DNA of 64,000 bases from Bdellovibrio reynosensis. GTDB lineage: Bacteria; Bdellovibrionota; Bdellovibrionia; Bdellovibrionales; Bdellovibrionaceae. Each line of letters opens with the position of its first letter. The first letter of the stretch is position 1. Shown here piece after piece: positions 32,737-40,384 of this stretch. The translations under genes and the position numbers were made by a program. The stretch spans positions 1,116,001 through 1,180,000 of the forward strand of contig NZ_CP093442.1 in assembly GCF_022814725.1 (NCBI RefSeq), given 5' to 3'. The notes below the pieces were generated by a model. That model did no database searches and was not told where the DNA came from. It saw nothing but the letters and a program-made list of their open reading frames with translations.

Positions 32737-34547
32737 TGTTCAAAGTCCCAGGCTTCCTCAGAACGCTCTAGGTATTCGTTTTCTTTTTGAAGCATCTGCT
32801 CCAAATCGGCGCGGGCCTGTTTTGCACGGGATATCGTTTCATCCTGATTTCCCCTGGTTGAAAACAGATCTTCGACCATTTTAATATTGTGATCGCGGAA
32901 AATATTTGCTGCAACCACACTTTGATACGCAGGCCACCCCAATTTACGCAAAACCTGAGAGCCCATGCGCAAAGAAGACTCAAATGTTTCACGCTCAATC
33001 ACATCAACTTTTAATTCCATCAAAGAATGCATGTGGGCTAAGTTTCTAGCTCTAGCGAAAATCTGCAAATGAGGAAAGGCTCTTCTGGCTTCTTCGACTA
33101 AGCGCAAGCTGTCTTCGACATTATCAATGGCAACAATAAGGATGCTGGCCTTCTCAGCTCCGGCAGCGATCAGTAAATCAATACGGGTCGCATCGCCGTA
33201 ATAAACTTTAAATCCAAATTTACGCAGCATTTCGATCTGACCAGGCTCATGATCAAGAACTGTAGCTGAAACACCATTGGCATAAAGCAGGCGACCTATG
33301 ATTTGGCCAAATCGACCAAACCCTGCGATGATCACAGAGTGCTCTTCTGATTCAATCTTGTCAGGGACTTGTTTTGGTTTGCGATCCATGAACGGCAAAA
33401 CCAACTTGTCATAAAGAAGCATCACAATGGGTGTCATTAACAAAGATAAAGCCACAACCCCCACCAAAAACTCGGAAGTGCTTGGCTCTAAAATACGTAA
33501 AGCGAGCGCTGTACCTACAAGGACAAAGGCAAACTCCCCTACTTGAGATAATAACAGGGCAAAAAATAGTATCTGGTTTCGCGGAATCTTAAATAGAAAT
33601 CCAAGTCCCACGTGTAAAAGTGATTTTAAAATATAAACTAAGACAGCTGCGCCAACAAATAATCCAGGCTCATTTAATACACGCGTGATATTCACGGACG
33701 TTCCCACCGAAATGAAAAATAAACCCATCAGCAAACCCTTAAACGGCTCGATATCGGCTTCTAAAGCATGGCGATATTCACTGTCTGCCAAAAGGACGCC
33801 GGCGATAAAGGCTCCTAGAGCCATCGAAACTCCCAGTTCGTGCATCACGTAGGACATACCGATGACTAAGAATAACGCAAAGGCCGTGAAAATATCTCGT
33901 AAGTGTTGGGTGGCGATCCATCTTAACACCGGTCTTAATAAGAATCTTCCGCCGACAACTAATGCTGATAAAATCAAAACGATCTTAGAAAACTCTAAAA
34001 AATTATTTTTTGAAGACGTGTCCACCGACGTTTTTGCAAGCAATGGCAACAGCGCGATCATCACGATCACAGCAATGTCTTGGAATAATAAAATAGAAAA
34101 CGCAGAACGCCCGCCACTCGTGTTCATCTGCCCGCGTTCCGCTAAGATTTGTAAGCCCATTGCGGTTGATGACAGTACAAACGACATTCCGACGATGATC
34201 GCAGCACCAATATTGCTGCCAAAATAAAGACTTGCAACAAAGGCTAACAGCAAACCGCCCAATAAAACTTGCATTCCACCTAAAGCAAAGATGCTGGTAC
34301 GCAGATCCCATAGTTTACGCGGTTCAAGCTCTAAACCGATGATGAACATCAGAAAGACCACACCAAACTCTGAAAGGTGCATTAGGTCTTCGACCCGGGT
34401 GATAATCTTTAAACCAAAGGGTCCTAAAATTAATCCGGCTAAAAGATAACCAAGCACAGAACCAAACCCCAAGCGCTTACAAATAGGCACGCAGACTAAG
34501 GCCGTTAACAATATGACTGTGCCGGTGAATAAATAACTTTCGTTCAT
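32730..34547 (-). CDS. KefB/KefC-type monovalent cation:proton antiporter
   Basis: A CPA2-family antiporter of 605 residues. It has 12-13 transmembrane helices over residues 1-385, with the family segments RLGFGSVLGYLLAGLILGP and MGALxAGVLLADSEYRHALE-like. An RCK/TrkA-N domain follows from about 400 with the nucleotide-binding GFGRFGQIIGRLL. The C-terminal tail is charged and helical. In E. coli, KefC exports K+ when glutathione adducts bind, acidifying the cytosol to protect against electrophiles. The neighbouring oxidoreductase gene (4-base overlap) is its usual activator, which supports the assignment. The last 7 bases overlap the convergent baeRF gene. Confidence 0.9.
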   Translation of the reverse strand: MNESYLFTGTVILLTALVCVPICKRLGFGSVLGYLLAGLILGPFGLKIITRVEDLMHLSEFGVVFLMFIIGLELEPRKLWDLRTSIFALGGMQVLLGGLLLAFVASLYFGSNIGAAIIVGMSFVLSSTAMGLQILAERGQMNTSGGRSAFSILLFQDIAVIVMIALLPLLAKTSVDTSSKNNFLEFSKIVLILSALVVGGRFLLRPVLRWIATQHLRDIFTAFALFLVIGMSYVMHELGVSMALGAFIAGVLLADSEYRHALEADIEPFKGLLMGLFFISVGTSVNITRVLNEPGLFVGAAVLVYILKSLLHVGLGFLFKIPRNQILFFALLLSQVGEFAFVLVGTALALRILEPSTSEFLVGVVALSLLMTPIVMLLYDKLVLPFMDRKPKQVPDKIESEEHSVIIAGFGRFGQIIGRLLYANGVSATVLDHEPGQIEMLRKFGFKVYYGDATRIDLLIAAGAEKASILIVAIDNVEDSLRLVEEARRAFPHLQIFARARNLAHMHSLMELKVDVIERETFESSLRMGSQVLRKLGWPAYQSVVAANIFRDHNIKMVEDLFSTRGNQDETISRAKQARADLEQMLQKENEYLERSEEAWDFEHY

Positions 34548-35086
34548 GGATAAACCTCTCCCAGGGATTCAGAAGTATAATCAATCAGTGTCTGCTTGAT
34601 CTTTTCAGCATGACGAAGAATCTCTTCGTTGCCTGCGCGTCCTGTTCCTTCAAGCACCATGGGCTCTAACCAATCCATTCCACACAATGAAATGGTTCGT
34701 TGATAGGGCGTGAAATACAAATCTAAACCAGGAACTCCGCCGGGATCACCGATGCCACCCGTTGTGACTGATAACAAAAAGTCTTTGCCCTGAAGCTTAG
34801 ATCCATTGGGCCCGTAGGCAAAGCCTCTGCGCAAAACTTCGTCGCACCATTGTTTCATCAACGCCGGCATGCTGAACCAGTAAAGGGGATGTTGCCACAC
34901 AATCAAATCGTGTTCTAAAAGCAGGCGCTGTTCTTGCTCTATGTTTATGTGAAAGTACGGGTATTCTTCATAAAGGTCGTGGATATAAATATTTTCCAGC
35001 CCCTTAAGTTGGTCCATGATGACTCTATGTACTCGAGATTTTTTGGATAATGGATGGGCAAAGATAACTAACACTTTTTTCATCAC
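34544..35086 (-). CDS. KefF/KefG-type NAD(P)H oxidoreductase
   Basis: A flavodoxin-like fold protein of 180 residues. The start VLVIFAHPLSKKSRVHRVI, the WQHPLYWFSMPALMKQWCDEV motif and TTGGIGDPGG are typical of the quinone oxidoreductase family that binds and activates Kef antiporters. Its stop overlaps the kefC-like start by 4 bases, so expression is coupled. Upstream lies an inverted repeat that could be an operator. Confidence 0.88.
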   Translation of the reverse strand: MMKKVLVIFAHPLSKKSRVHRVIMDQLKGLENIYIHDLYEEYPYFHINIEQEQRLLLEHDLIVWQHPLYWFSMPALMKQWCDEVLRRGFAYGPNGSKLQGKDFLLSVTTGGIGDPGGVPGLDLYFTPYQRTISLCGMDWLEPMVLEGTGRAGNEEILRHAEKIKQTLIDYTSESLGEVYP

Positions 35087-35112
35087 TTGATCCTAGATGA
35101 CTGTGTCACCGA

Positions 35113-35156
35113 GGTCAAATGGGGCAATCTTCCCAACGTGTATGGGCAATTTGACC
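35113..35156. promoter_or_regulatory. Inverted repeat in the divergent kef/DUF883 region
   Basis: Perfect 8-bp arms GGTCAAAT (35113-35120) and ATTTGACC (35149-35156), 28 bases apart and each next to a GGGCAAT-like half. It sits between the kefF/G-like start and the sigma-54 promoter at 35196. It could be an operator for an electrophile-responsive regulator or a leader hairpin of the minus transcript. Confidence 0.4.
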
Positions 35157-35195
35157 TGTGCCCATTTCTTTTTTCAAGCAAGTGAGTGATGGCGT

Positions 35196-35210
35196 TGGCA
35201 CCATTTATGC
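35196..35210 (+). promoter_or_regulatory. Candidate sigma-54 promoter for the DUF883 gene
   Basis: TGGCAC-N5-ATGC preserves the GG and GC elements at exact -24/-12 spacing and differs from the consensus TGGCAC-N5-TTGC in one base. It lies 59 bases before the ATG of the DUF883 gene. A sigma-54 activator gene lies 1 kb away. Confidence 0.55.
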
Positions 35211-35268
35211 TTCTATATCATTCAGAAACTTAATTGCTTCCCAACAAAATACAAAAAGGAGTGGAAAC

Positions 35269-35547
35269 ATGGAACCAACACCCAATGATTTCAAGCGCGA
35301 CCTTGGCAACATCAAAGACAATCTAAAATCAGGCGCAGAAAATGTGCGAAAAAACGTAAAACAAGGGATTGAAGAAACGAACTGGAGAGAGAAATATGAA
35401 GATCTCCAAGAACAAATTCAATCACGCGCTAGCGATGCGGTTGATGCTTCTGAAGACTTTATTAAAGAGCATCCTTTTTATACAGTCTTAGGTGCTGCAG
35501 CAGTGGGATTGGTTGCAGGATTGTTGATTCGTGGTGGCAGAGATTAA
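35269..35547 (+). CDS. DUF883 (ElaB/YqjD-like) membrane-tail protein
   Basis: Start at 35269 (MEPTPNDFKRDLGNI) with AAAAGGAG upstream; the longer reading from 35158 would cross the promoter region. The 92-residue product has an amphipathic helical part of about 65 residues, then one C-terminal transmembrane helix (YTVLGAAAVGLVAGLLI) after HPF and the GGRD end. This is the ElaB/YqjD/YgaM architecture, in which the E. coli proteins tether to the inner membrane and can bind ribosomes in stationary phase. The YqjE-like gene follows after 90 bases. Confidence 0.85.
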   Translation: MEPTPNDFKRDLGNIKDNLKSGAENVRKNVKQGIEETNWREKYEDLQEQIQSRASDAVDASEDFIKEHPFYTVLGAAAVGLVAGLLIRGGRD

Positions 35548-35637
35548 TGCAGATCTGCGTGCGCAGGCTGCGGTCGTTTAACAATCAGGAGGTCTTGTAA
35601 CAAAGATCTCCTTTTCATCTTTGAGGAGTACCGGAAC

Positions 35638-36231
35638 ATGCATTGGTTAGGAATGATTGCGAAGTTTCTTTTTTCACGTATGAGCAGCAGTAACCGCCCC
35701 CATAAATCCTTAAAAGATTCAGCTGTTGAAGTCTTTGAGGAAATAAGCAAAAAAAGCCGAAAAATTGTCACGCTTTCTATTATGGCGATTGGCGGTGTAT
35801 TGCTTTTCGTTGCTGGCTTTTTCATCGCGCTACTGAATCTAACCATGCAATATGACCGTGTCGGTTATGTGAGCTTCACAGCGACCCTAGGTGCTGGCGT
35901 GGGCTTAATGGTTGTTGCTGCAGCTATGTTTGCGTGGATTTTCTTAGGCGCGTGGCCTGGCGCTTCGGACACAAGAAAGGCTGTGAAAAAAGCGAAAAAA
36001 GAAGTCAAAGATTTTAAAGACAGAGCTGCTGAAACACCGAATACCTTGGAAGGCGCTATATCTTTGCTAGTACTTGATTACGTCAAAGAACGCCAAGAAA
36101 AACGCGATATGTATGCTGCCGCTCGCGCTTCCAGAGTTTCAACGCTGTCTGCTGAAGAGCGCATGAATATTCATGAAGAACCAGGCATTGAAAGAGAGCC
36201 GCACCGCAACTCTCCTGATTCAATTCACTGA
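35638..36231 (+). CDS. YqjE-like two-span membrane protein
   Basis: A 197-residue protein with an amphipathic start, two transmembrane helices (about 48-68 and 82-105), and a long charged helical tail. The two-helix layout beside a DUF883 gene matches E. coli YqjD-YqjE, which are cotranscribed stress genes of unknown role; the C-terminal half here is longer. The ATG has GAGGAG 11 bases upstream. Its 3' end overlaps the convergent sigma-54 activator gene by 7 bases. Confidence 0.65.
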   Translation: MHWLGMIAKFLFSRMSSSNRPHKSLKDSAVEVFEEISKKSRKIVTLSIMAIGGVLLFVAGFFIALLNLTMQYDRVGYVSFTATLGAGVGLMVVAAAMFAWIFLGAWPGASDTRKAVKKAKKEVKDFKDRAAETPNTLEGAISLLVLDYVKERQEKRDMYAAARASRVSTLSAEERMNIHEEPGIEREPHRNSPDSIH

Positions 36232-37175
36232 ACCCGGCACTGAATTTTGCGATAAAGGGTCTTGCGATCAATTCCAAGATCCTTTGCCGTTTTTTCGCGG
36301 GCACCGTTATTAACCTGCAAAGCGTATTCGATATAGTGATTACAAACTTCTTCTAAAGATAGCAGTCGCCCTTCTTTTTGACAGATTCTTTCAAAAATTG
36401 ATTCCATATTCACAAATCTTCGTTGGCCACCATCTAAGTCATTGACCGAGATAACATCACTCATCGACAGAACCACAGACCGTTCAATGGTATTTTCTAA
36501 CTCTCGCACATTTCCTAACCATGAATGAGAAAGCAAATAAGCCGGAACATCATCCGCAAATCTTTTTTCGCTCGCATGATGCTTCAATGAATATTTTTTT
36601 AAAAAATAATGAGCTAACGGCATGATGTCTTCGGTACGCTCCCTTAATGGCGGGATCGCGATCGGAACCACATTGAGTCTAAAATATAAGTCTTCCCTAA
36701 ATTTTTTGTGCTGCACATCTTCGCTTAAATCATTGTGGGTCGCAGCCAAAATGCGAATGTTAAGTGGGCGATAATGATTTTCCCCCACACGCTTCACTTT
36801 TTTTTCCTGAAGCACTCTTAAAAGTTTTGCCTGCAGATGTAAATCTAGGTCGCCGATTTCATCCAAAAACAAAGTGCCACCGTTGGCTTCTTCAAAAAGC
36901 CCAGCTTTTGCGACCGCGGCACCGGTAAAGGCACCCCTAGCAAAACCGAAAAGCTCTGATTCAAGCAACTGATCAGGGATTGCAGAACAATTGATTGGGA
37001 CAAAAACATCTTTGCTGCGCGGGCTTAAATCATGAATGTAGCGGGCAACGATTTCTTTTCCTGTGCCGCTTTCACCGGTAATTAACACATTGGCTGAACT
37101 AGCGGCCACTCGTTTTGCCACATTCAATACATCTTTAAAGCGTCCATTGTGCGCGATAATTTGCGATGAATCCAT
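36225..37175 (-). CDS. Sigma-54-dependent activator without receiver domain
   Basis: A 316-residue AAA+ enhancer-binding protein. Walker A GESGTGKE is at 34-41, the sigma-54 contact loop GAFTGA at 81-86, Walker B TLFLDEIGDL at 101-110, and a Fis-type helix-turn-helix (AKDLGIDRKTLYRKIQ) at the end. There is no N-terminal receiver, PAS or GAF domain, so it is either always active or controlled by a partner, as PspF is. It begins 1 base after the DJ-1-like gene on the same strand and lies 1 kb from a candidate sigma-54 promoter it may control. Confidence 0.92.
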   Translation of the reverse strand: MDSSQIIAHNGRFKDVLNVAKRVAASSANVLITGESGTGKEIVARYIHDLSPRSKDVFVPINCSAIPDQLLESELFGFARGAFTGAAVAKAGLFEEANGGTLFLDEIGDLDLHLQAKLLRVLQEKKVKRVGENHYRPLNIRILAATHNDLSEDVQHKKFREDLYFRLNVVPIAIPPLRERTEDIMPLAHYFLKKYSLKHHASEKRFADDVPAYLLSHSWLGNVRELENTIERSVVLSMSDVISVNDLDGGQRRFVNMESIFERICQKEGRLLSLEEVCNHYIEYALQVNNGAREKTAKDLGIDRKTLYRKIQCRVQ

Positions 37176-37928
37176 CTACAGACCTCGATGTTCTTGGCTA
37201 GAGCTTTTCCAATCACACCAATTTTGTTCAGGCAGACTGCGGCCTTCTTCTTGAAACTGTAACACTTCAACCAGCGCCTGCCCTAATGCTTGCGCGGAAG
37301 CTGGATTTTGCCCGGTGATCAACCGGCCACTTTTTACGACGTGACAAGTGAATTTAGGCGCTGACGTATGGTGGGCACCCCGTTCTTTTAGTTTTGTTTC
37401 TAATAGAAACGGAACTATTCGTTCCATTCCTACGGTTTCTTCTTCTTCATCTGTGAATGACGAAACCTCATGCCCGCTGACGAGGTAATCACCGTCTTTA
37501 AGCTTGATGTTCACTAGTCCGGCAGGACCATGACAAACAGCTGCGACAATGCCGTTGGCTTCATAAATATCTTTTGTGATTTTTTGAAGGTCTCTATTTT
37601 CTGGGAAATCAAACATAGTCCCGTGGCCACCAGCAAAAAATATAGCGGAATAATCTTGTGCTTTAACTTGCGCGGGCTTTAAAGTTTTTTCGATTTTTTC
37701 TAAAAACTCTTCATCATTCATCCAGGTGGCGTTAATGGGATCATCCATTTTCACCCCGTCTAAGGGAACTTTTCCCCCTTGGGGACTGACCATATCGATA
37801 GAATATCCGGCTTTGGTAAGTTCTTCATAAGGATGGGTGATTTCAGAAAGATAGGCGCCGGTTTTATGACCGGAAGTTCCTAAGGTATTGGTACTGGTCA
37901 GGACAAAAAGCACCTTACGACTGGGCAT
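37176..37928 (-). CDS. DJ-1/PfpI (Hsp31-like) family protein
   Basis: A 250-residue class I glutamine-amidotransferase-like protein. The nucleophile elbow is AAVCHGPAGL (Cys about 132), with the glutamate/histidine partner regions FFAGGHGTMFDFP and SGHEVSSFTDEEE. Hsp31-type members act as glyoxalase III/deglycases and holdases against reactive carbonyls. That fits a neighbourhood with KefC and its oxidoreductase (electrophile defence). The following activator gene starts 1 base after its stop. Confidence 0.88.
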   Translation of the reverse strand: MPSRKVLFVLTSTNTLGTSGHKTGAYLSEITHPYEELTKAGYSIDMVSPQGGKVPLDGVKMDDPINATWMNDEEFLEKIEKTLKPAQVKAQDYSAIFFAGGHGTMFDFPENRDLQKITKDIYEANGIVAAVCHGPAGLVNIKLKDGDYLVSGHEVSSFTDEEEETVGMERIVPFLLETKLKERGAHHTSAPKFTCHVVKSGRLITGQNPASAQALGQALVEVLQFQEEGRSLPEQNWCDWKSSSQEHRGL

Positions 37929-38039
37929 AATTTCCCCTTTTGGTGTATAGGCACTTTCAGAATGGACTAATCAAACCGTGAACTCAAATTTTTGAAACTT
38001 CATTTGCAAATCAACATCAGGGCTGACTAGACTTTCTTC

Positions 38040-38789
38040 ATGAGCAAAGAATTTAAAGATCTCTTTTCTGAGAAATCAAATGACTATAAAAACTTTCGCC
38101 CAACATATCCTGCACAGCTTTTTGATTATTTGGCAGGTTTGGTTCACGAACATGCATTAGCCATTGATATCGGCACTGGTAACGGACAAGCCGCGATGGA
38201 ATTAACAAAACATTTTAACAAAGTGTTGGCCACGGATCCTAGCGCTCAGCAAATTGCTGAAGCTTCTTCGCACAACAAAATTAAATTTGAAGTAGGAACT
38301 GCTGAACAAATAAATGCTGCTGATAACAGTGCTGACTTAATCACCGTCGCCCAAGCCTTTCACTGGTTTAAGCACGATCTTTTTTTTAAAGAAGTGCAAA
38401 GAGTTTTAAAACCCGAAGGCATTTTAGCTATCTGGGTTTATGGTTTATGTTCAATCACTGCCGAAATTGATAAACCTGTATTAAGACTTTACGAAGAAAC
38501 CTTGGGCGCCTACTGGGAACCAGAACGCCGCTTGCTTGAAGAAAATTTTAAGAATATCAAATTTCCCTTTGATGAAATTTCATCGCAAAGTTTTTTGATG
38601 GAAAAAAACTGGAGCCTTGATTATTTTCTTGGTTACCTTTCTACCTGGTCGGCTTTGAAACATTATCAAAAATCAACGAGCCACAATCCCTTAACAAAGC
38701 TTCGCGAAGAACTAAAAAAATATTGGCCCGAAAAGGAAGTTCTTAAGATCCAGTGGCAGATCCATCCCCGCCTTTTCCGCCAGCGATAA
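38040..38789 (+). CDS. SAM-dependent class I methyltransferase
   Basis: The 249-residue product has the AdoMet motif AIDIGTGNGQAAMEL (near 41-54), motif II LATDPSAQQI, and the post-II segment DLITVAQAFHWFKHDLFF with LKPEGILAIWVYG. This is the layout of the type 11 group close to trans-aconitate methyltransferases. The substrate is unknown. It is divergent from the DJ-1-like gene and stands alone. Confidence 0.85.
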   Translation: MSKEFKDLFSEKSNDYKNFRPTYPAQLFDYLAGLVHEHALAIDIGTGNGQAAMELTKHFNKVLATDPSAQQIAEASSHNKIKFEVGTAEQINAADNSADLITVAQAFHWFKHDLFFKEVQRVLKPEGILAIWVYGLCSITAEIDKPVLRLYEETLGAYWEPERRLLEENFKNIKFPFDEISSQSFLMEKNWSLDYFLGYLSTWSALKHYQKSTSHNPLTKLREELKKYWPEKEVLKIQWQIHPRLFRQR

Positions 38790-38986
38790 AGCTTCGGCAG
38801 CCATTTAAAAAATCCAAAAAAGTAATTCGATATGAGACGTTCTGCATACGGAACACAGTTCCTCGCATTACATTTTACGGAACAGGTCCTCTTAAAGGTC
38901 TAGAATCAAATCAACCTTCATAAAGTCAGCATTTAGAAAACCGATCTGAAAACTACCACCGCCAACAATTTGACAAGGGAGTTTTC

Positions 38987-39607
38987 ATGACAATAAAGCT
39001 ATTGTCAGCCATCGCTAGTTTATTCTTCATCGCCCCTGCATTCGCTCAGAACCAAGCGCCGCCGGTGGATCTTACTAAGTACGACTACGTAGATCCAAAA
39101 AGAGAAATTCCAACGCAAGCTTTGACCAAAGCTTTGACCTACTATGATGTGTATTACAATCGTATTGCCAATAAGAACTATCTTACGGTGATCGACTTTA
39201 CTAAGACGTCAGATCAAAAGCGCATGTTCATTGTGGATATGAAAACAGGCTTAGTGACGCGTTACTTGGTTGCGCACGGCAAAGGCTCAGATCCAAAACA
39301 CAGTGGGATGGCGAAAAAATTTTCTAATATCGAAGGTTCGCAAATGTCCTCTTATGGTATGTACGTGACTGGCCCGGAATACAGTGGTAAACACGGTCGC
39401 TCTATGCGCTTAGTGGGATTAGAAAAATCCAATGATCAAGCGATGAGTCGCGCGATCGTTGTGCATGGAGCCTGGTATGTAGACCCTCAGTATAAGCCCC
39501 TGGGTCGCAGTCAGGGCTGCCCCGCGGTGGAACAGAAATACATCAACACCGTCGTTAGCCAGCTTAAGGGCGGCAGCGTTTATTATATTTGGGCTGGGCA
39601 ACAATAG
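38987..39607 (+). CDS. Murein L,D-transpeptidase-like protein
   Basis: A 206-residue secreted enzyme; the signal peptide ends APAFAQ. The catalytic region contains IVVHGAWYVDP (His160) and GRSQGCPAV (Cys178), matching the HxxxxxxxxxSxGC motif of the L,D-transpeptidase family in its YkuD-related branch. Such enzymes link or trim peptidoglycan at meso-diaminopimelate. In bdellovibrios secreted L,D-transpeptidases remodel prey wall; whether this one acts on self or prey wall is unknown. The next gene, truC, starts 39 bases later. Confidence 0.85.
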   Translation: MTIKLLSAIASLFFIAPAFAQNQAPPVDLTKYDYVDPKREIPTQALTKALTYYDVYYNRIANKNYLTVIDFTKTSDQKRMFIVDMKTGLVTRYLVAHGKGSDPKHSGMAKKFSNIEGSQMSSYGMYVTGPEYSGKHGRSMRLVGLEKSNDQAMSRAIVVHGAWYVDPQYKPLGRSQGCPAVEQKYINTVVSQLKGGSVYYIWAGQQ

Positions 39608-39646
39608 GCCACTGGAATCAATTCCGGTGAAAGCCGGAGTGATCAA

Positions 39647-40336
39647 ATGGAACTGATTTATCGGGATGAATACTTTATAGCTGTGAATAAACCATCGGGT
39701 TTTCACGTTCATCCCCATGAAAATGTTCAACATCGCGTTTCTCGCGACAAAATCTGCCTTTACCACGCTCGGCGCATGATGAAACAACATGTTTATCCTG
39801 TGCACCGGTTGGATGCCGCTACTAGCGGCGTCTTGCTTTTTGCACTGTCTTCCGAATCAGCAAGCCGTATCTGTAAACTATTTTCTGAGCGATCCCCGCA
39901 AAAAACCTATCAAGCCGTGGTTCGCGGGTATGTGAAGGAAAGTGATAAAATTGACATTCCTTTAGAGCTTGATTCCACGGGGGACCTGGTTGAAGCCAGT
40001 ACCTCTTACCGCCGTTTAGGAACCAAAGAGTTCCCGATTGCCGTAGGGAAGCGTTTTCCGACGGCTCGCTATTCTTTAATTGAAGCCACCCCCCACACTG
40101 GCCGTTACCATCAGATCCGTCGCCACTTTAATCGTATCTCACACCCGCTTTTAGGGGATGCTGTTCATGGTGATTCCCACCACAATCGTTTCTTTAGAAA
40201 CGAAGTAGGTATTGAAGGCCTTTGCCTAAAGGCGCTTAAGCTAGAATTCACCCATCCGTGGAGTGGCGAAAATGTCTCTATAACTGCTCCTGACTGTGAA
40301 AAATGGAATAAAATTCAAGATCTGTTCAGGGTTTGA
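39647..40336 (+). CDS. truC: tRNA pseudouridine-65 synthase-like protein
   Basis: A RluA-type pseudouridine synthase of 229 residues with the catalytic VHRLDAATSGVLLFAL (Asp near 54), the RGYV strand and HTGRYHQIRRHF. HVHPHEN at the start and GDAVHGDSHHNRFFR are typical of TruC, which modifies U65 of some tRNAs. No S4 domain is present. The ribosome binding site is weak (GGAG, 9 bases). Its end lies 48 bases before the M1-type peptidase gene. Confidence 0.85.
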   Translation: MELIYRDEYFIAVNKPSGFHVHPHENVQHRVSRDKICLYHARRMMKQHVYPVHRLDAATSGVLLFALSSESASRICKLFSERSPQKTYQAVVRGYVKESDKIDIPLELDSTGDLVEASTSYRRLGTKEFPIAVGKRFPTARYSLIEATPHTGRYHQIRRHFNRISHPLLGDAVHGDSHHNRFFRNEVGIEGLCLKALKLEFTHPWSGENVSITAPDCEKWNKIQDLFRV

Positions 40337-40384
40337 CCTGTAAGGGCGTCGGGCGTAAAAAAAGTCCCGCTTTAGAGGTTATTC

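Noticed and set aside
35140-35165. GGGCACAGGTCAAATTGC on the minus strand upstream of the kefF/G-like gene as a sigma-54 promoter
   Set aside because: Spacing between the -24 and -12 elements is three bases too long.
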